From CAVVAL01 sp963740215 (lineage in GTDB: Bacteria; Actinomycetota; Actinomycetes; Mycobacteriales; Cryptosporangiaceae), in assembly GCA_963740215.1 (NCBI GenBank), contig CAVUDJ010000019.1:2108001-2172000 (forward strand): DNA of 64,000 bases. The letters are read 5' to 3'. Made by a program: the position numbers and the translations under genes. Below, in pieces: positions 52,841 through 62,588 of the stretch (positions are counted from its first letter, which is position 1; the number at the start of each line of letters is the position of its first letter). Below the pieces are notes generated by a model. It was given only the letters and a program-made list of their open reading frames with translations, was not told where the DNA came from and made no database searches.

Positions 52841-55633
52841 ATGCTGGTCGGCCGGGACGCGCGAGCTTGCACAGCTGCGTCGACTCGTCAAGGACGTCGC
52901 CGTTGGGCGTGGTGGCGTCGTGTTCGTCGAGGGCGAGCCGGGTGTCGGGAAGTCGGCGCTGCTGGCGGAGGGCCTGGCCTCAGCGCCCGAGCTGGGATGC
53001 CTCGTTCTGACCGGCCGCGGCGATGAGTTGGCGACCCGGTTTCCGCTACGTCCGCTCCTGGATTGCATTGATTCCGCGGTCGCGAGGAGCAATCCGCGGC
53101 GGGTTGCAATCGATGAGTTGTTGCAGGGGCCGGCGTCGGGTGTGGGCGCGTTCGATCGCGGAAACGCCGTCCCGGCGGCGTGTGAGCAGCTTCTGGCACT
53201 GATCGATGAGCTGTGCGCGGCCAACCCGGTGGTGCTGGTTGTCGACGACCTGCACTGGGCCGACGAGGCGACGGTGCAGGTGTGGCACCGGCTGGCGCGT
53301 TCGGTGGAGGAGCTGCCGCTGCTGTTGGTCGGCGCCACCTGGCCGGTTCCGCAGGGGGGCGCTCTGGACGCGCTGCGTCGCCGGATCGGTGAACCGCTCG
53401 GCGCCGTGCTGCCGGTGGAACCGCTGCCGGAGGCAGGCGGTGGCCGCACTGGTCGCGCGTGAAACGGGGGCGTCGCCGGGGCCGGGTCTGTTGCGGCTGG
53501 CCGCTGGCGCGGCCGGTAACCCGCTGTACCTGACGGAGCTGGTCCACGCCCTTGACCGTGACGGTGCGTTGCGAGTCGAGGGTGGTGTCGCGGACGCGTC
53601 CGCAGAGGAGCCGCCGGCGTCGCTGACCGGGGTGATCTCGCGGCGGCTGGGTTTCCTCTCACCGGCGACTCTGGAGGTGCTGCGGTTGGCGTCGCTGTTG
53701 GGTGCCAGCTTCACGGTCACCGAGCTGTCGGCGGTGGCACGACGGGAGGTGACGCAGCTGATTCCGGCGCTGTCGGAGGCGATGGTGGCGAAGGTTCTGG
53801 TGGAGGCCGGTCCGTTCCTGATGTTCCGGCACGGGCTGATCCGGGAGGTCGTCTACCGCGATCTGCCGGAAACCGTACGCTCGGCGCTGCACCGCGAGGC
53901 GGCCCACATGCTGAGCGACGCCGATGCCCCGGTGGACCGGGTGGCGGTGCAGTTGTTGCAGGCCAGGCAGCTCGGGGCCGGGTCGGTCGAGCCCTGGATG
54001 CTGGATTGGCTGGTGGGCGCGGCCCGGGTACTGACCAACCGTTCCGGCCGCATCGCAGCGGAGTTGCTGGGCCCGGCCGTGGACGCCGCGGCCCCGGAGG
54101 ATCCGCGGAAGGACACCCTGGCGCTGGAACTCGCGTTGGCTCTCTACGGCACGGGGCAGCTGAGGGCGGCCGAGCAGGTGACGCGCGCCGCGCTCGCTCG
54201 CGCCGACAACCCTGATCTGATCGGCGACCTGTGCTGGGTCCTCGGCGAGGTTCTCTGGACGGCGGGCCGGCGCGACGAGGCGCTGCGCGAACTCGAGGCG
54301 GCGCTGGCCACGATCCCGCTCAGCACGGTGCACCGCGCCCGTCTGCAGTTGCTCATCGGGAACTGTCACTACAGCAAAGGTGACTATGACGCCGCCGTGC
54401 AAGCGGCCACCGACGGCCTGGCCGTGGCCGCCACAGCCTTCGACCCGCGTGCGATCGGCTACGCCCGCAACCTCCTCGGGAAGGCGAAGACGCTGCAGGG
54501 ACAGCCTGGATCGGCCATCGCGCACTACGAGCAGGGGCTGGCCGTCACGGCGGACGCCCCGGCGTTGTCCGGGCTCAGGCTTCGCCTCGGGCTCAACCGT
54601 GCCTGGGCGATGGCCGATCTCGGCCGCTACGAACAGGCGCATGAGGGGCTCGCCGAGATGCGGCGGCTGGCCGAGCAGATCGGCAACCAGCCTTGCCTGG
54701 AGCATGCCCGGTGGATCGCCGCCTACCTCGCGTTCGACTCCGGGCAGTGGGACGACGTGCTGGCCGAGGCCGACGCCGCCATCGATTCCGAAAACCGCAG
54801 CGTGAGCTACACGGAAGGTACGGCCGCGCTGGTAGCGCTGCACCGCGACGACGAGCCCACCGCGCGGCGTCACCTGGAGGCGGGCAACTCCGCCAACATC
54901 GACTGGGCCAAGATGGTGGACAATGCCATCGTCCTCGCCCGTGCGGTCGATCGTGAGCGCGCCGGCGAGCCGGCTGACGCACTCGCCGCCCTCGCCGAGC
55001 TGCCCGGCCTGTCGATGACCCTGTGGGCGAGCGCGCTGGCGGCCATGACCGGGGTGCGGCTGGCGGTGGCCACCGGCGACGCAGGCCGCCGCCGATCAGT
55101 TCGCCGCTCGACTCACCGACAACGTGCCCAACGCGGCCGGCGCGGCGCTCTACTGCCGCGGCCTCCTCGAGGCCGACCCGGAACCGCTGGAACAGGCCGC
55201 GGCGGTGTTCCGCGATGCCCGCCGGCCGCTCTACACCGCCCAGGCGCTGGAGGCCGCAGCCGACCTGCGCGCCCGCGGCGGCGACCTCGCCGCGGCCCGC
55301 CGCCTGCTCGCCGACGCCCTCAAGCTCTACACCGACCTCGGCGCGACCTGGGACATCAACCGCGCCAACGCCCAGTTCCGCCCCTACGGCATCCGGCACC
55401 GCCAACCGTCGCTCCGCCGGCCGCGCAGCGGCCCGGGCAGCCTCAGCCCGGCCGAGATCACCGTCGCCGAACTCGTCGCGCAGGGCCTGTCCAACCCCGA
55501 GATCGCCGACCGGCTATTCCTCTCCCGTCGCACCGTGCAGACCCACGTCTCCCACATCCTGGCCAAACTCGGCATCCAGTCCCGCGTGGAAATCAGTCGC
55601 GAGTTCGCGCACGTGCAGGACACAGCGCCCTAA
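52841..55633 (+). pseudogene. LAL-type LuxR regulator, first tandem copy, frame broken three times
   Basis: The inferred product is 929 residues, aligning end to end with the intact copy at 55731. It has the STAND/AAA ATPase N-domain (VEGEPGVGKSALLAEGLAS, VVDDLHWADEATVQVWH), TPR-like helices, and the C-terminal LuxR helix-turn-helix (LSPAEITVAELVAQGLSNPE, RRTVQTHVSHILAKLG). Direct comparison pinpoints one extra base at 52859 (GACCGCG read as GACGCGCG), one at 53436-53437 (GCAGCGG read as GCAGGCGG) and one at 55084-55085 (GCAGCCG read as GCAGGCCG). The three +1 changes cancel, so the helix-turn-helix is in frame with the length preserved. LAL proteins activate target operons on binding a ligand with ATP. 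Confidence 0.85.
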
Positions 55634-55730
55634 CTCCGTTCGTTATGGTCGTTGCTGCCCGGAAAGGGCTTGCTGCTGCTCTCCCCACGCCGTGCGTCGT
55701 AGGGTGGTACGTGTTGTTTGGGGGCTGAGG

Positions 55731-58535
55731 ATGCTGGTCGGCCGGGACCGCGAGCTTGCACAGCTGCGCACACTCGTCAAGGACGTCGCCGCTGGGCGTG
55801 GTGGCGTCGTGCTCGTCGAGGGCGAGCCGGGGGTCGGGAAGTCGGCGCTGCTGGCGGAGGGCCTGGCCTCAGCACCCAAGCTGGGATGCCTCATTCTGTC
55901 CGGCCGCGGCGATGAGTTGGCGACCCGGTTTCCGCTACGTCCGCTCCTGGATTGCATTGATTCCGCGGTCGCGAGGAGCAATCCGCGGCGGGTTGCGATC
56001 GATGAGTTGTTGCAGGGGCCGGCGTCGGGTGTGGGCGCGTTCGATCGCGGAAACGCCGTCCCGGCGGCGTGTGAGCAGCTTCTGGCCCTGATCGATGAGC
56101 TGTGCGCGGCCAGCCCGGTGGTGCTGGTGGTCGACGATCTGCACTGGGCCGACGAGGCGACGGTGCAGGTGTGGCACCGGTTGGCCCGGTCGGTGGAGGA
56201 GCTGCCGCTGCTGTTGGTCGGCGCCACCTGGCCGGTCCCGCAGGGGGGCGCTCTGGACGCGCTGCGTCGCCGGATCGGTGAACCGCTCGGCGCCGTGCTG
56301 CCGGTGGAGCCGTTGCCCGAGGCCGCGGTGGTTGAGCTGGTGGCGCACGCGACGGGGGCGTCGCCGGGGCCGGGTCTGTTGCGGCTGGCCGCGGGGGCGG
56401 CCGGTAATCCGCTGTACCTGACGGAGCTGGTCGGTGCCCTTGACGGTGACGGTGCGTTGCGGGTCGAGGGCGGTGTCGCGGACGCGGACGCGGACGGGCC
56501 GCCGGCGTCGTTGACCGGGGTGATCTCCCGGCGACTGGGTTTCCTCTCACCGGCGACGATCGAGGTACTGCGGTTGGCGTCGCTGTTGGGTGCCAGCTTC
56601 ACGGTCACCGAGCTTTCGGTGGTCTCGCGGCGGGAGGTGACGCAGCTGATTCCAGCGCTGTCGGAGGCGATGGTGGCGAAGGTTCTGGTGGAGGCCGGTT
56701 CCTTTCTGACGTTCCGGCACGGGCTGATCCGCGAGGTCGTCTACCGCGAGCTGCCGGAAACCGTACGCTCGGCGCTGCACCGCGAGGCGGCCCACATGCT
56801 GAGCGACGCCGATGCCCCGGTGGACCGGGTGGCGGTGCAGTTGCTGCAGGCCAGACAGCTCGGGGCAGGGTCGGTCGAGCCCTGGATGCTGGATTGGCTG
56901 ATGGGCGCGGCCCGGGTGCTGACCAACCGTTCCGGCCACATCGCAGCGGAGTTGCTGGGCTCGGCAGTCGACGACATGGCTGCCGACGACCCGCGCAAGG
57001 ACACTCTCACGCTGGAACTCGCGCAGGCTCTGAACAGCACGGGGCAGCTGGGGCGGGCCGCGCGGGTCGCCCGCGCCGCGCTCGCCCGCGCCGACGACCC
57101 TGATCTGATCGGCGACCTGTACTGGGTTCTCGGCGAGGTCCTGTGGATGGCTGGCCGGCACGATGAGGCGCTGCGCGAACTCGAGACGGCGCTGGCCACG
57201 ACCGCGCTCAGCCCGGTGCGCCGCGCCCGTCTGCAGTTGCTCGTCGGGAACTGTCACTGCAGCAAAGGTGACTATGACGCCGCCGTGCAAGCCGCCACCG
57301 AGGGCCTGGCCGTGGCCGTCACAGCCTTTGACCCGTCTGCGATCGGCTACGCCCGCAACCTCCTCGGGAAGGCGAAGACGATGCAGGGACAGCCTGAATC
57401 GGCCATCGCGCACTACGAGCAGGGGCTGGCCGTCACGGCGGACGCGCCGGCGTTGTCCGGGCTGAGGCTCCGCCTCGGGCTCAACTGTGCCTGGGCGATG
57501 ACGGACCTCGGCCACTACGAAGAGGCACGCTTGCGGCTCACCGAGATGCGGCGGCTGGCCGAACAGATCGGCAACCAGCCTCGCCTGGAGCATGCCCGGT
57601 GGATCGCCGGCTACATCGCCTTCGACTCCGGTCAGTGGGACGACGTGCTGGCCGAGGCCGACGCCGCCATCGATTCCGAAAACAGCAGCGTGAGCTACAC
57701 GGAAGGTACGGCCGCGCTGGTGGCGCTGCACCGCGACGACGAGCCCACCGCGCGGCGTCACCTCGAGGCGGGCCGCCTCACCGGCGAGCTCGAGCGGGTC
57801 CAGATTGTGGACGACGCCTTCGTCATCGCCCGCGCGGTCGAGCTCGAGCGCGCCGGTCGGCCGGCTGACGCGCTCGCCGTCTTCGCCGAGCTGCCCGGCG
57901 TGTCGAACACCCTGTGGGCGAGCGCGCTCGCGGCCATGACCGGGGTGCGGCTGGCGGTGGCCACCGGCGACGCTGCCGCCGCCGATCAGTACGCCGCTCG
58001 ACTCACCGACAACGTCCCCAACGCGGCCGGCGCGGCGCTCTACTGCCGCGGTCTCCTCACCGCGGATCCCGAACCGTTGGAACAGGCCGCGGTCGTGTTC
58101 CGCGACACCCGCCGACCGCTATACACCGCCCAGGCGCTGGAGGCCGCAGCCGACCTGCGCGCCCGCGGCGGCGACCTCGCCGCGGCTCGCAGCCTGCTCG
58201 CCGACGCCCTCACCCTCTACACCGACCTCGGCGCGACCTGGGACATCAACCGCGCCAACGCCCACTTCCGCCCCTACGGCATCCGGCACCGCCAAGCGTC
58301 GCCCCGCCGCCCGCGCAGCGGCCCGGGCAGCCTCAGCCCCGCGGAGACCACCATCGCCGAGCTCGTCGCGCAGGGCCTGTCCAACCCCGAGATCGCCGAC
58401 CGGCTATTCCTGTCGCGCCGCACCGTGCAGACCCACGTCTCCCACATCCTGGCCAAACTCGGCATGCAGTCCCGCGTGCAAATCGCTCGCGCGCAGGAAA
58501 CGGCGCCTAGCTCAACAACGGACAGAGGTCGTTGA
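55731..58535 (+). CDS. LAL-type LuxR regulator, second tandem copy, intact
   Basis: A 934-residue protein. Residues about 1-20 are MLVGRDRELAQLR. Walker A is GEPGVGKSALL (about 31-41) and Walker B VLVVDDLHWAD (about 131-141). A winged region follows with GVISRRLGFLSPATIEVLRL. TPR-like repeats run from about 360 to 840. The LuxR helix-turn-helix is at about 867-930 (LSPAETTIAELVAQGLSNPE, SRRTVQTHVSHIL). LAL (MalT-like) activators sense a small inducer, oligomerise with ATP and activate catabolic or secondary-metabolite operons. GGGGGCTGAGG lies before the ATG. The flanking peptide-type ABC importer genes are candidate targets. Confidence 0.93.
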   Translation: MLVGRDRELAQLRTLVKDVAAGRGGVVLVEGEPGVGKSALLAEGLASAPKLGCLILSGRGDELATRFPLRPLLDCIDSAVARSNPRRVAIDELLQGPASGVGAFDRGNAVPAACEQLLALIDELCAASPVVLVVDDLHWADEATVQVWHRLARSVEELPLLLVGATWPVPQGGALDALRRRIGEPLGAVLPVEPLPEAAVVELVAHATGASPGPGLLRLAAGAAGNPLYLTELVGALDGDGALRVEGGVADADADGPPASLTGVISRRLGFLSPATIEVLRLASLLGASFTVTELSVVSRREVTQLIPALSEAMVAKVLVEAGSFLTFRHGLIREVVYRELPETVRSALHREAAHMLSDADAPVDRVAVQLLQARQLGAGSVEPWMLDWLMGAARVLTNRSGHIAAELLGSAVDDMAADDPRKDTLTLELAQALNSTGQLGRAARVARAALARADDPDLIGDLYWVLGEVLWMAGRHDEALRELETALATTALSPVRRARLQLLVGNCHCSKGDYDAAVQAATEGLAVAVTAFDPSAIGYARNLLGKAKTMQGQPESAIAHYEQGLAVTADAPALSGLRLRLGLNCAWAMTDLGHYEEARLRLTEMRRLAEQIGNQPRLEHARWIAGYIAFDSGQWDDVLAEADAAIDSENSSVSYTEGTAALVALHRDDEPTARRHLEAGRLTGELERVQIVDDAFVIARAVELERAGRPADALAVFAELPGVSNTLWASALAAMTGVRLAVATGDAAAADQYAARLTDNVPNAAGAALYCRGLLTADPEPLEQAAVVFRDTRRPLYTAQALEAAADLRARGGDLAAARSLLADALTLYTDLGATWDINRANAHFRPYGIRHRQASPRRPRSGPGSLSPAETTIAELVAQGLSNPEIADRLFLSRRTVQTHVSHILAKLGMQSRVQIARAQETAPSSTTDRGR

Positions 58536-58736
58536 CATCTCGGCGCGAACCGCAGGCGAGACTCCGTGGCGCAAACCGGTCTTGGTGACCGGCACGGCCG
58601 GGCAGCTACCTCGCTGCTTATCGGTACGCCAGTTGGCGGATGCATCCCACCGGCCGACGCGGCAAGGTCTGAACTACGCCACACGTCCAGACTCGATCCA
58701 CGTCCCGCCGCGGCCTGATCACAGGAGCGAGAAGTC

Positions 58737-59558
58737 ATGGTCACTACCCCCGACAGCAGCCAGATCCCCGCCAGGCAGGCCGAAGAGGCTGCTCAGGCGA
58801 GCCGCGACGTGATCGAGAAGGCGTTCAGGCTGCTGGAGGCATGGTGTCATCGCTCCGAGATACTGGGAGGCTCGGAGGTAGCTCGTCGCTCGGGTCTCGC
58901 CAATACGACCGCCTACCGACTGCTCGGCATCCTGGACTCCGCAGCGGTGATCGAGCGCGTCGCCGGCGGTTACCGCATCGGCGACCGTCTTCGCGGGTTC
59001 ACCGGGCTGCTCGCCCCGAGTCACCGGCCCGAGTTGCGCGAGGCCACCCTTCCATTCCTCCAGGACCTGTACGTGCTCACCCACGAGACCGTCCACCTCG
59101 CGGTGCTCGACGGCGCCGACGTCCGCTGTGTGGAGAAGCTCCACGGGCACCGGCGCAGCCCGTTGGTGTCCAGCGTCGGAGGCGCACTGCCTGCCGATTC
59201 CACGGCGCTCGGCAAGATCCTGCTCGCCTACTCGCCCGCCGCGACGCAGCGGCGCGTGCTGACCAAAGCTCTGGACGGCAACCCGGCCGCGACGGTCACC
59301 CAGCCGCTGCGACTCAACGCCGAGCTGCGCACGATCCTGCGCAACGGCGTCGCTTTCGATCGCCAGGGCACTCACCCGGACGTCAGCTGTGTCGCGGCTC
59401 CGGTTCTGAGCTCGGACAACGCGGTCGTCGCGGCCATTTCGATCAGCGGACCGAGCGAACGATTTGAGCCCGCCGCCGTGGTGGACCGGCTCCGCCGCGC
59501 GGCCAGGGGTGCCTCGCTCGCATTGACCGCCGTTGGTCTCCAAGCAGGTGCGGCGTAG
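58737..59558 (+). CDS. IclR-family regulator, second paralogue
   Basis: A 273-residue protein with the winged helix SEVARRSGLANTTAYRLLGI, then FLQDLYVLTHETVHLAVLDG, CVEKLHGHRRSPLVSSVGG, PADSTALGKILLAYSP and AISISGPSERFEP. These blocks closely match the IclR protein at 49343-50128. IclR effector domains bind small organic acids or sugars and usually repress. ACAGGAGCGAG precedes the ATG. The stop is 3 bases from the stop of the convergent third LAL gene. Confidence 0.9.
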   Translation: MVTTPDSSQIPARQAEEAAQASRDVIEKAFRLLEAWCHRSEILGGSEVARRSGLANTTAYRLLGILDSAAVIERVAGGYRIGDRLRGFTGLLAPSHRPELREATLPFLQDLYVLTHETVHLAVLDGADVRCVEKLHGHRRSPLVSSVGGALPADSTALGKILLAYSPAATQRRVLTKALDGNPAATVTQPLRLNAELRTILRNGVAFDRQGTHPDVSCVAAPVLSSDNAVVAAISISGPSERFEPAAVVDRLRRAARGASLALTAVGLQAGAA

Positions 59559-59561
59559 CGG

Positions 59562-62438
59562 TCACGCCCTCCTGCCCTTCAGTCCCAGGTTTTCCATCGC
59601 CTGGCGGGCGATCTCGACCCGCGAATGGACGTCGAGCTTGGTCAGGATGTTCTGCACGTGGGTCTGGATGGTGCGGCGTGACACGAACAGCTCGGCCGCG
59701 ATATCGGGATTGGATCGGCCGTCGGCGACCAGCCTGGCCACGGCGAGTTCAGTCGGGGTCAGCGCCGCCCAACCGCTCGCGACGCCCCCCTGGGATCGCC
59801 GCGGCCCAGAACTGCCTCGCCGGATTCCGTAGGGGCGGACCCGGACGTCCGCCCGGCGGAGGTCCCAGTTGGCGCCGAGGCGCGTGTAGATCTCATGCGC
59901 CTCGGCCAGTGCGGCGCGCGCTTCGATGACCTCCTCACGCTGCGCCAGTACGACCGCCATATCCTCAAGGGTTTGCGCACGCTCGACGATCCGGCCGACC
60001 GAGCGATAGTGCTCGGCCACGGAGAGGAGAGCCGCGGCGTCGCCGTCGAGCAGACCACGGCAGCGGGTGGCGGCCGCGATGGCTCGGGCCGGCCTAGCCT
60101 CCCTCGCCGCAGCGGCGTTGCACATCTCGACCGCGGCGCGGGCGGTTGCAGTGTCGTCGAGGTCGAGCGCGAGTCGCACGACATCGGGAAGCCATTGGTG
60201 CCGCAGGAGCGTCCGCCCGAACGTGGGGTCGAGGATCGGAGACAGCACGGCGAGGGCACGTGCAGGGGCGCCGTCCCGCTCGGCTGCGAGTGACTCCGCC
60301 GCGAGCAGGAAGTCGCAGTTGTCCCGGTCACTGGCAGTGTGCAGGCCGAGGTCCAGGCCGGCTTGTAGCCGCGCTTGCGCGGTCTCGCGGTCGTCGCGGT
60401 GACCGGCGATCAGGGCGCTCGCGCCGTGCAACAGCAGCAGCAGCGAGTGCGCCCGCAGGCCGACGTTGGTTGGCTCGGAGAGGTCCTCGGACGCGACGCC
60501 GAGGTCGACTAGCGCGTCGTCCCACCGCCCGACCCAGTAGTGGTATACACCCGCGGCGATGTGCAATTGCGACTGGTGCGCACCGCCCGCCCGGTCGGCG
60601 AGCTCGCGCACCGCTCGCAAGGTGGCGTCGGCGTCGTCCATGCGGTCCAGGTTCTGCAGGACGAAAACACGGTGATCCAGCAGAACAGTCCGCAGGTCGG
60701 ACAAGTTCGCGTCCTCCCCGACGGCGGCAAGCCCCCTGTCCACCACAGCGAGCGCCTCAGGGTAGTCCCTGCTGGCGGCGTGGACGAAGTACAGACTGCT
60801 CAGCGCGTGACCTACAGCGAACCGGTCTCCGACGTCCTCCCCCATCGCGACGGCCAGAGTGGCGGCCTCCTGCGCGGCGTCCACATCTCCACGGCCCTCG
60901 GCCAGGATCAGCGACCGCAGTGCCTGCAGCCGCGCCGCCCACGGGCTCGGTACGGACGGCGCCGCGAGCGCGTCGTCGACCGCGGCCAACGCCTCCTCGG
61001 TGCGGCCACCGCGGTGCAATGCGTAGCCGAGGATCCAGTGCATCTGGCCGGCACGCCACGGGTCCCGCGTGTAGGCGAGCACCAGGCGGGCCCTCGCCTC
61101 GGTCTGGCCGATCCGGCCCAGCCGGAACTGGACGGTAGCGAGGTGGGCGGTGAGCACCTGCCGCTGGTCGTCGTCGACGCGGGAGTCGGCAACGGCCCGC
61201 TCCATCAGGTCGGCGGCGATGAGCGGAGCCCGTGTCGCCAGGATTTCGCCGTTCTCAATGAGCCACCCCACTCCCCAGCGGTCGACCGGGGCCGCCAGCA
61301 GATGCTCGGCCACCCGCTCGGTAGCCGCGCCCGACTCGGCCAGCGCCTGCGCTGCCTTGCGATGCAGCGCCACGCGCATGGCCTGCGGGATCGCCTCGTA
61401 CAGCGTCCGCCGGATCAATGGGGACCGGAATCTGAGCCTGGGCCCGGCCTCGGCCACCACGCCTGCGGCGGTCGCCTCGGCTATTACCGTTACGAGCTCG
61501 GTCGCCGACCTGCCCGCCACCACGGCCAGGTCGGTGACGGTGAACTCCTGGCCAAGCAACGCGGCCCAGCGCAGCGAGTCCGCTGCCTCCGGTGAGAGGG
61601 ATCTGAGCCTTTGCTGCACCGCTGATGCAAGCGAGATCGGAGCGTGGAACCCGTCCACTTGCAGCTCTGCCGTGCCCTTCACGACCACGGCGCCCCCAGC
61701 CAACATGGCGTGGATCATCTCGCACAGGTAGAGCGGATTCCCGGCCGCCTGTCCGGACAACCTGCGCAACTCGGCGCCGGGCGAAGCTCCAACAAGCTGG
61801 GCTACGAGCTCGTGCGCGGCGTCGTCAGCCAACGGTCCCAGTTCGATCAGCATGCCGTGGCGATCCTTCACGGTCCGCCGCAGCAGTTCGACCTCGGTGC
61901 GCGGCGGCACCGGTCGATGGGCGCCGACCAGAAGTAGCGGCAACTGCGCTACCACACTCGCGAGCCGAGTCCACGTCAGCAGGCTTGCCTCGTCGGCCCA
62001 CTGGAGATCGTCAACAACGATGACCACGGGTGAGACGGCGCACTGTTGGTCGACCAGCCGTAGCAGTCGCTCAACCGCGGCCGCCACCGGGTCTCCCGCC
62101 CCTGGCGGTCCGACCAGGCGCTCCCCGCGCAGCAGCGCGGCAATCTCTGCCCGCGGCGGGTCGGTGCTACGTGCGTCGACTCCGAGACAGTCCAGCATCA
62201 CCCGCAACGGGAAACGTTGACCCATCTGCTCGTCGGCTGCGGCCCACTGGAGTTGGCAGCCGAGCAGCCCCGCGTCGGCCAACGCCGCCGACATCAACGC
62301 CGACTTGCCGATCCCTGGTTCACCCTCCACCAGGGCCAGACCGCCCCGACCGCGGGCCACCGCGGCGAGCGCATCGCGCAACTGCCCCACCTCGGCGTCG
62401 CGGCCGACAATTCGACCCTGGCCGGGTCTTGACGCCAC
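59562..62438 (-). CDS. Third LAL-type LuxR regulator, divergent from the permease operon
   Basis: A 958-residue protein with the same layout as the tandem pair but clearly diverged: IVGRDAEVGQLRDAL, Walker A VEGEPGIGKSALMSAAL, Walker B VVIVVDDLQWADEASLL, TPR-like middle, C-terminal helix-turn-helix (LTPTELAVARLVADGRSNPD, RRTIQTHVQNILTKLD). Start: the GTG with first base 62438 gives the normal family N-terminus. Earlier in-frame starts (for example 62540) add an Arg-rich leader without a good ribosome-binding site. It is divergent from the ABC permease gene at 62589, separated by about 150 bases that probably contain its target promoter. Confidence 0.9.
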   Translation of the reverse strand: MASRPGQGRIVGRDAEVGQLRDALAAVARGRGGLALVEGEPGIGKSALMSAALADAGLLGCQLQWAAADEQMGQRFPLRVMLDCLGVDARSTDPPRAEIAALLRGERLVGPPGAGDPVAAAVERLLRLVDQQCAVSPVVIVVDDLQWADEASLLTWTRLASVVAQLPLLLVGAHRPVPPRTEVELLRRTVKDRHGMLIELGPLADDAAHELVAQLVGASPGAELRRLSGQAAGNPLYLCEMIHAMLAGGAVVVKGTAELQVDGFHAPISLASAVQQRLRSLSPEAADSLRWAALLGQEFTVTDLAVVAGRSATELVTVIAEATAAGVVAEAGPRLRFRSPLIRRTLYEAIPQAMRVALHRKAAQALAESGAATERVAEHLLAAPVDRWGVGWLIENGEILATRAPLIAADLMERAVADSRVDDDQRQVLTAHLATVQFRLGRIGQTEARARLVLAYTRDPWRAGQMHWILGYALHRGGRTEEALAAVDDALAAPSVPSPWAARLQALRSLILAEGRGDVDAAQEAATLAVAMGEDVGDRFAVGHALSSLYFVHAASRDYPEALAVVDRGLAAVGEDANLSDLRTVLLDHRVFVLQNLDRMDDADATLRAVRELADRAGGAHQSQLHIAAGVYHYWVGRWDDALVDLGVASEDLSEPTNVGLRAHSLLLLLHGASALIAGHRDDRETAQARLQAGLDLGLHTASDRDNCDFLLAAESLAAERDGAPARALAVLSPILDPTFGRTLLRHQWLPDVVRLALDLDDTATARAAVEMCNAAAAREARPARAIAAATRCRGLLDGDAAALLSVAEHYRSVGRIVERAQTLEDMAVVLAQREEVIEARAALAEAHEIYTRLGANWDLRRADVRVRPYGIRRGSSGPRRSQGGVASGWAALTPTELAVARLVADGRSNPDIAAELFVSRRTIQTHVQNILTKLDVHSRVEIARQAMENLGLKGRRA

Positions 62439-62588
62439 GTTTCCAGCATAGGCTGACGCCCGAGTCCACGGGATCGCGCAAGCACGTCGGCGGGCACGCG
62501 CTGCCTCGCGAACAACGTAGGCTCGATCTCGTTCACGAGTCATGCCCTGCTGTGTGTCGGCACGAGAGGACATCCAAGGGGGTAGTTG

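Larger units (their letters stand above)
52743..58535 (+). repeat. Recent tandem duplication of a LAL regulator gene with its promoter
   Basis: Unit 1 (52743-55633) and unit 2 (55634-58535) are each about 2.9 kb and collinear with long identical stretches, including 100 bases of upstream sequence. They diverge most around codons 290-420 and near the C-terminus. Direct orientation and shared promoters point to unequal crossing-over or a local copy event. Confidence 0.85.
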
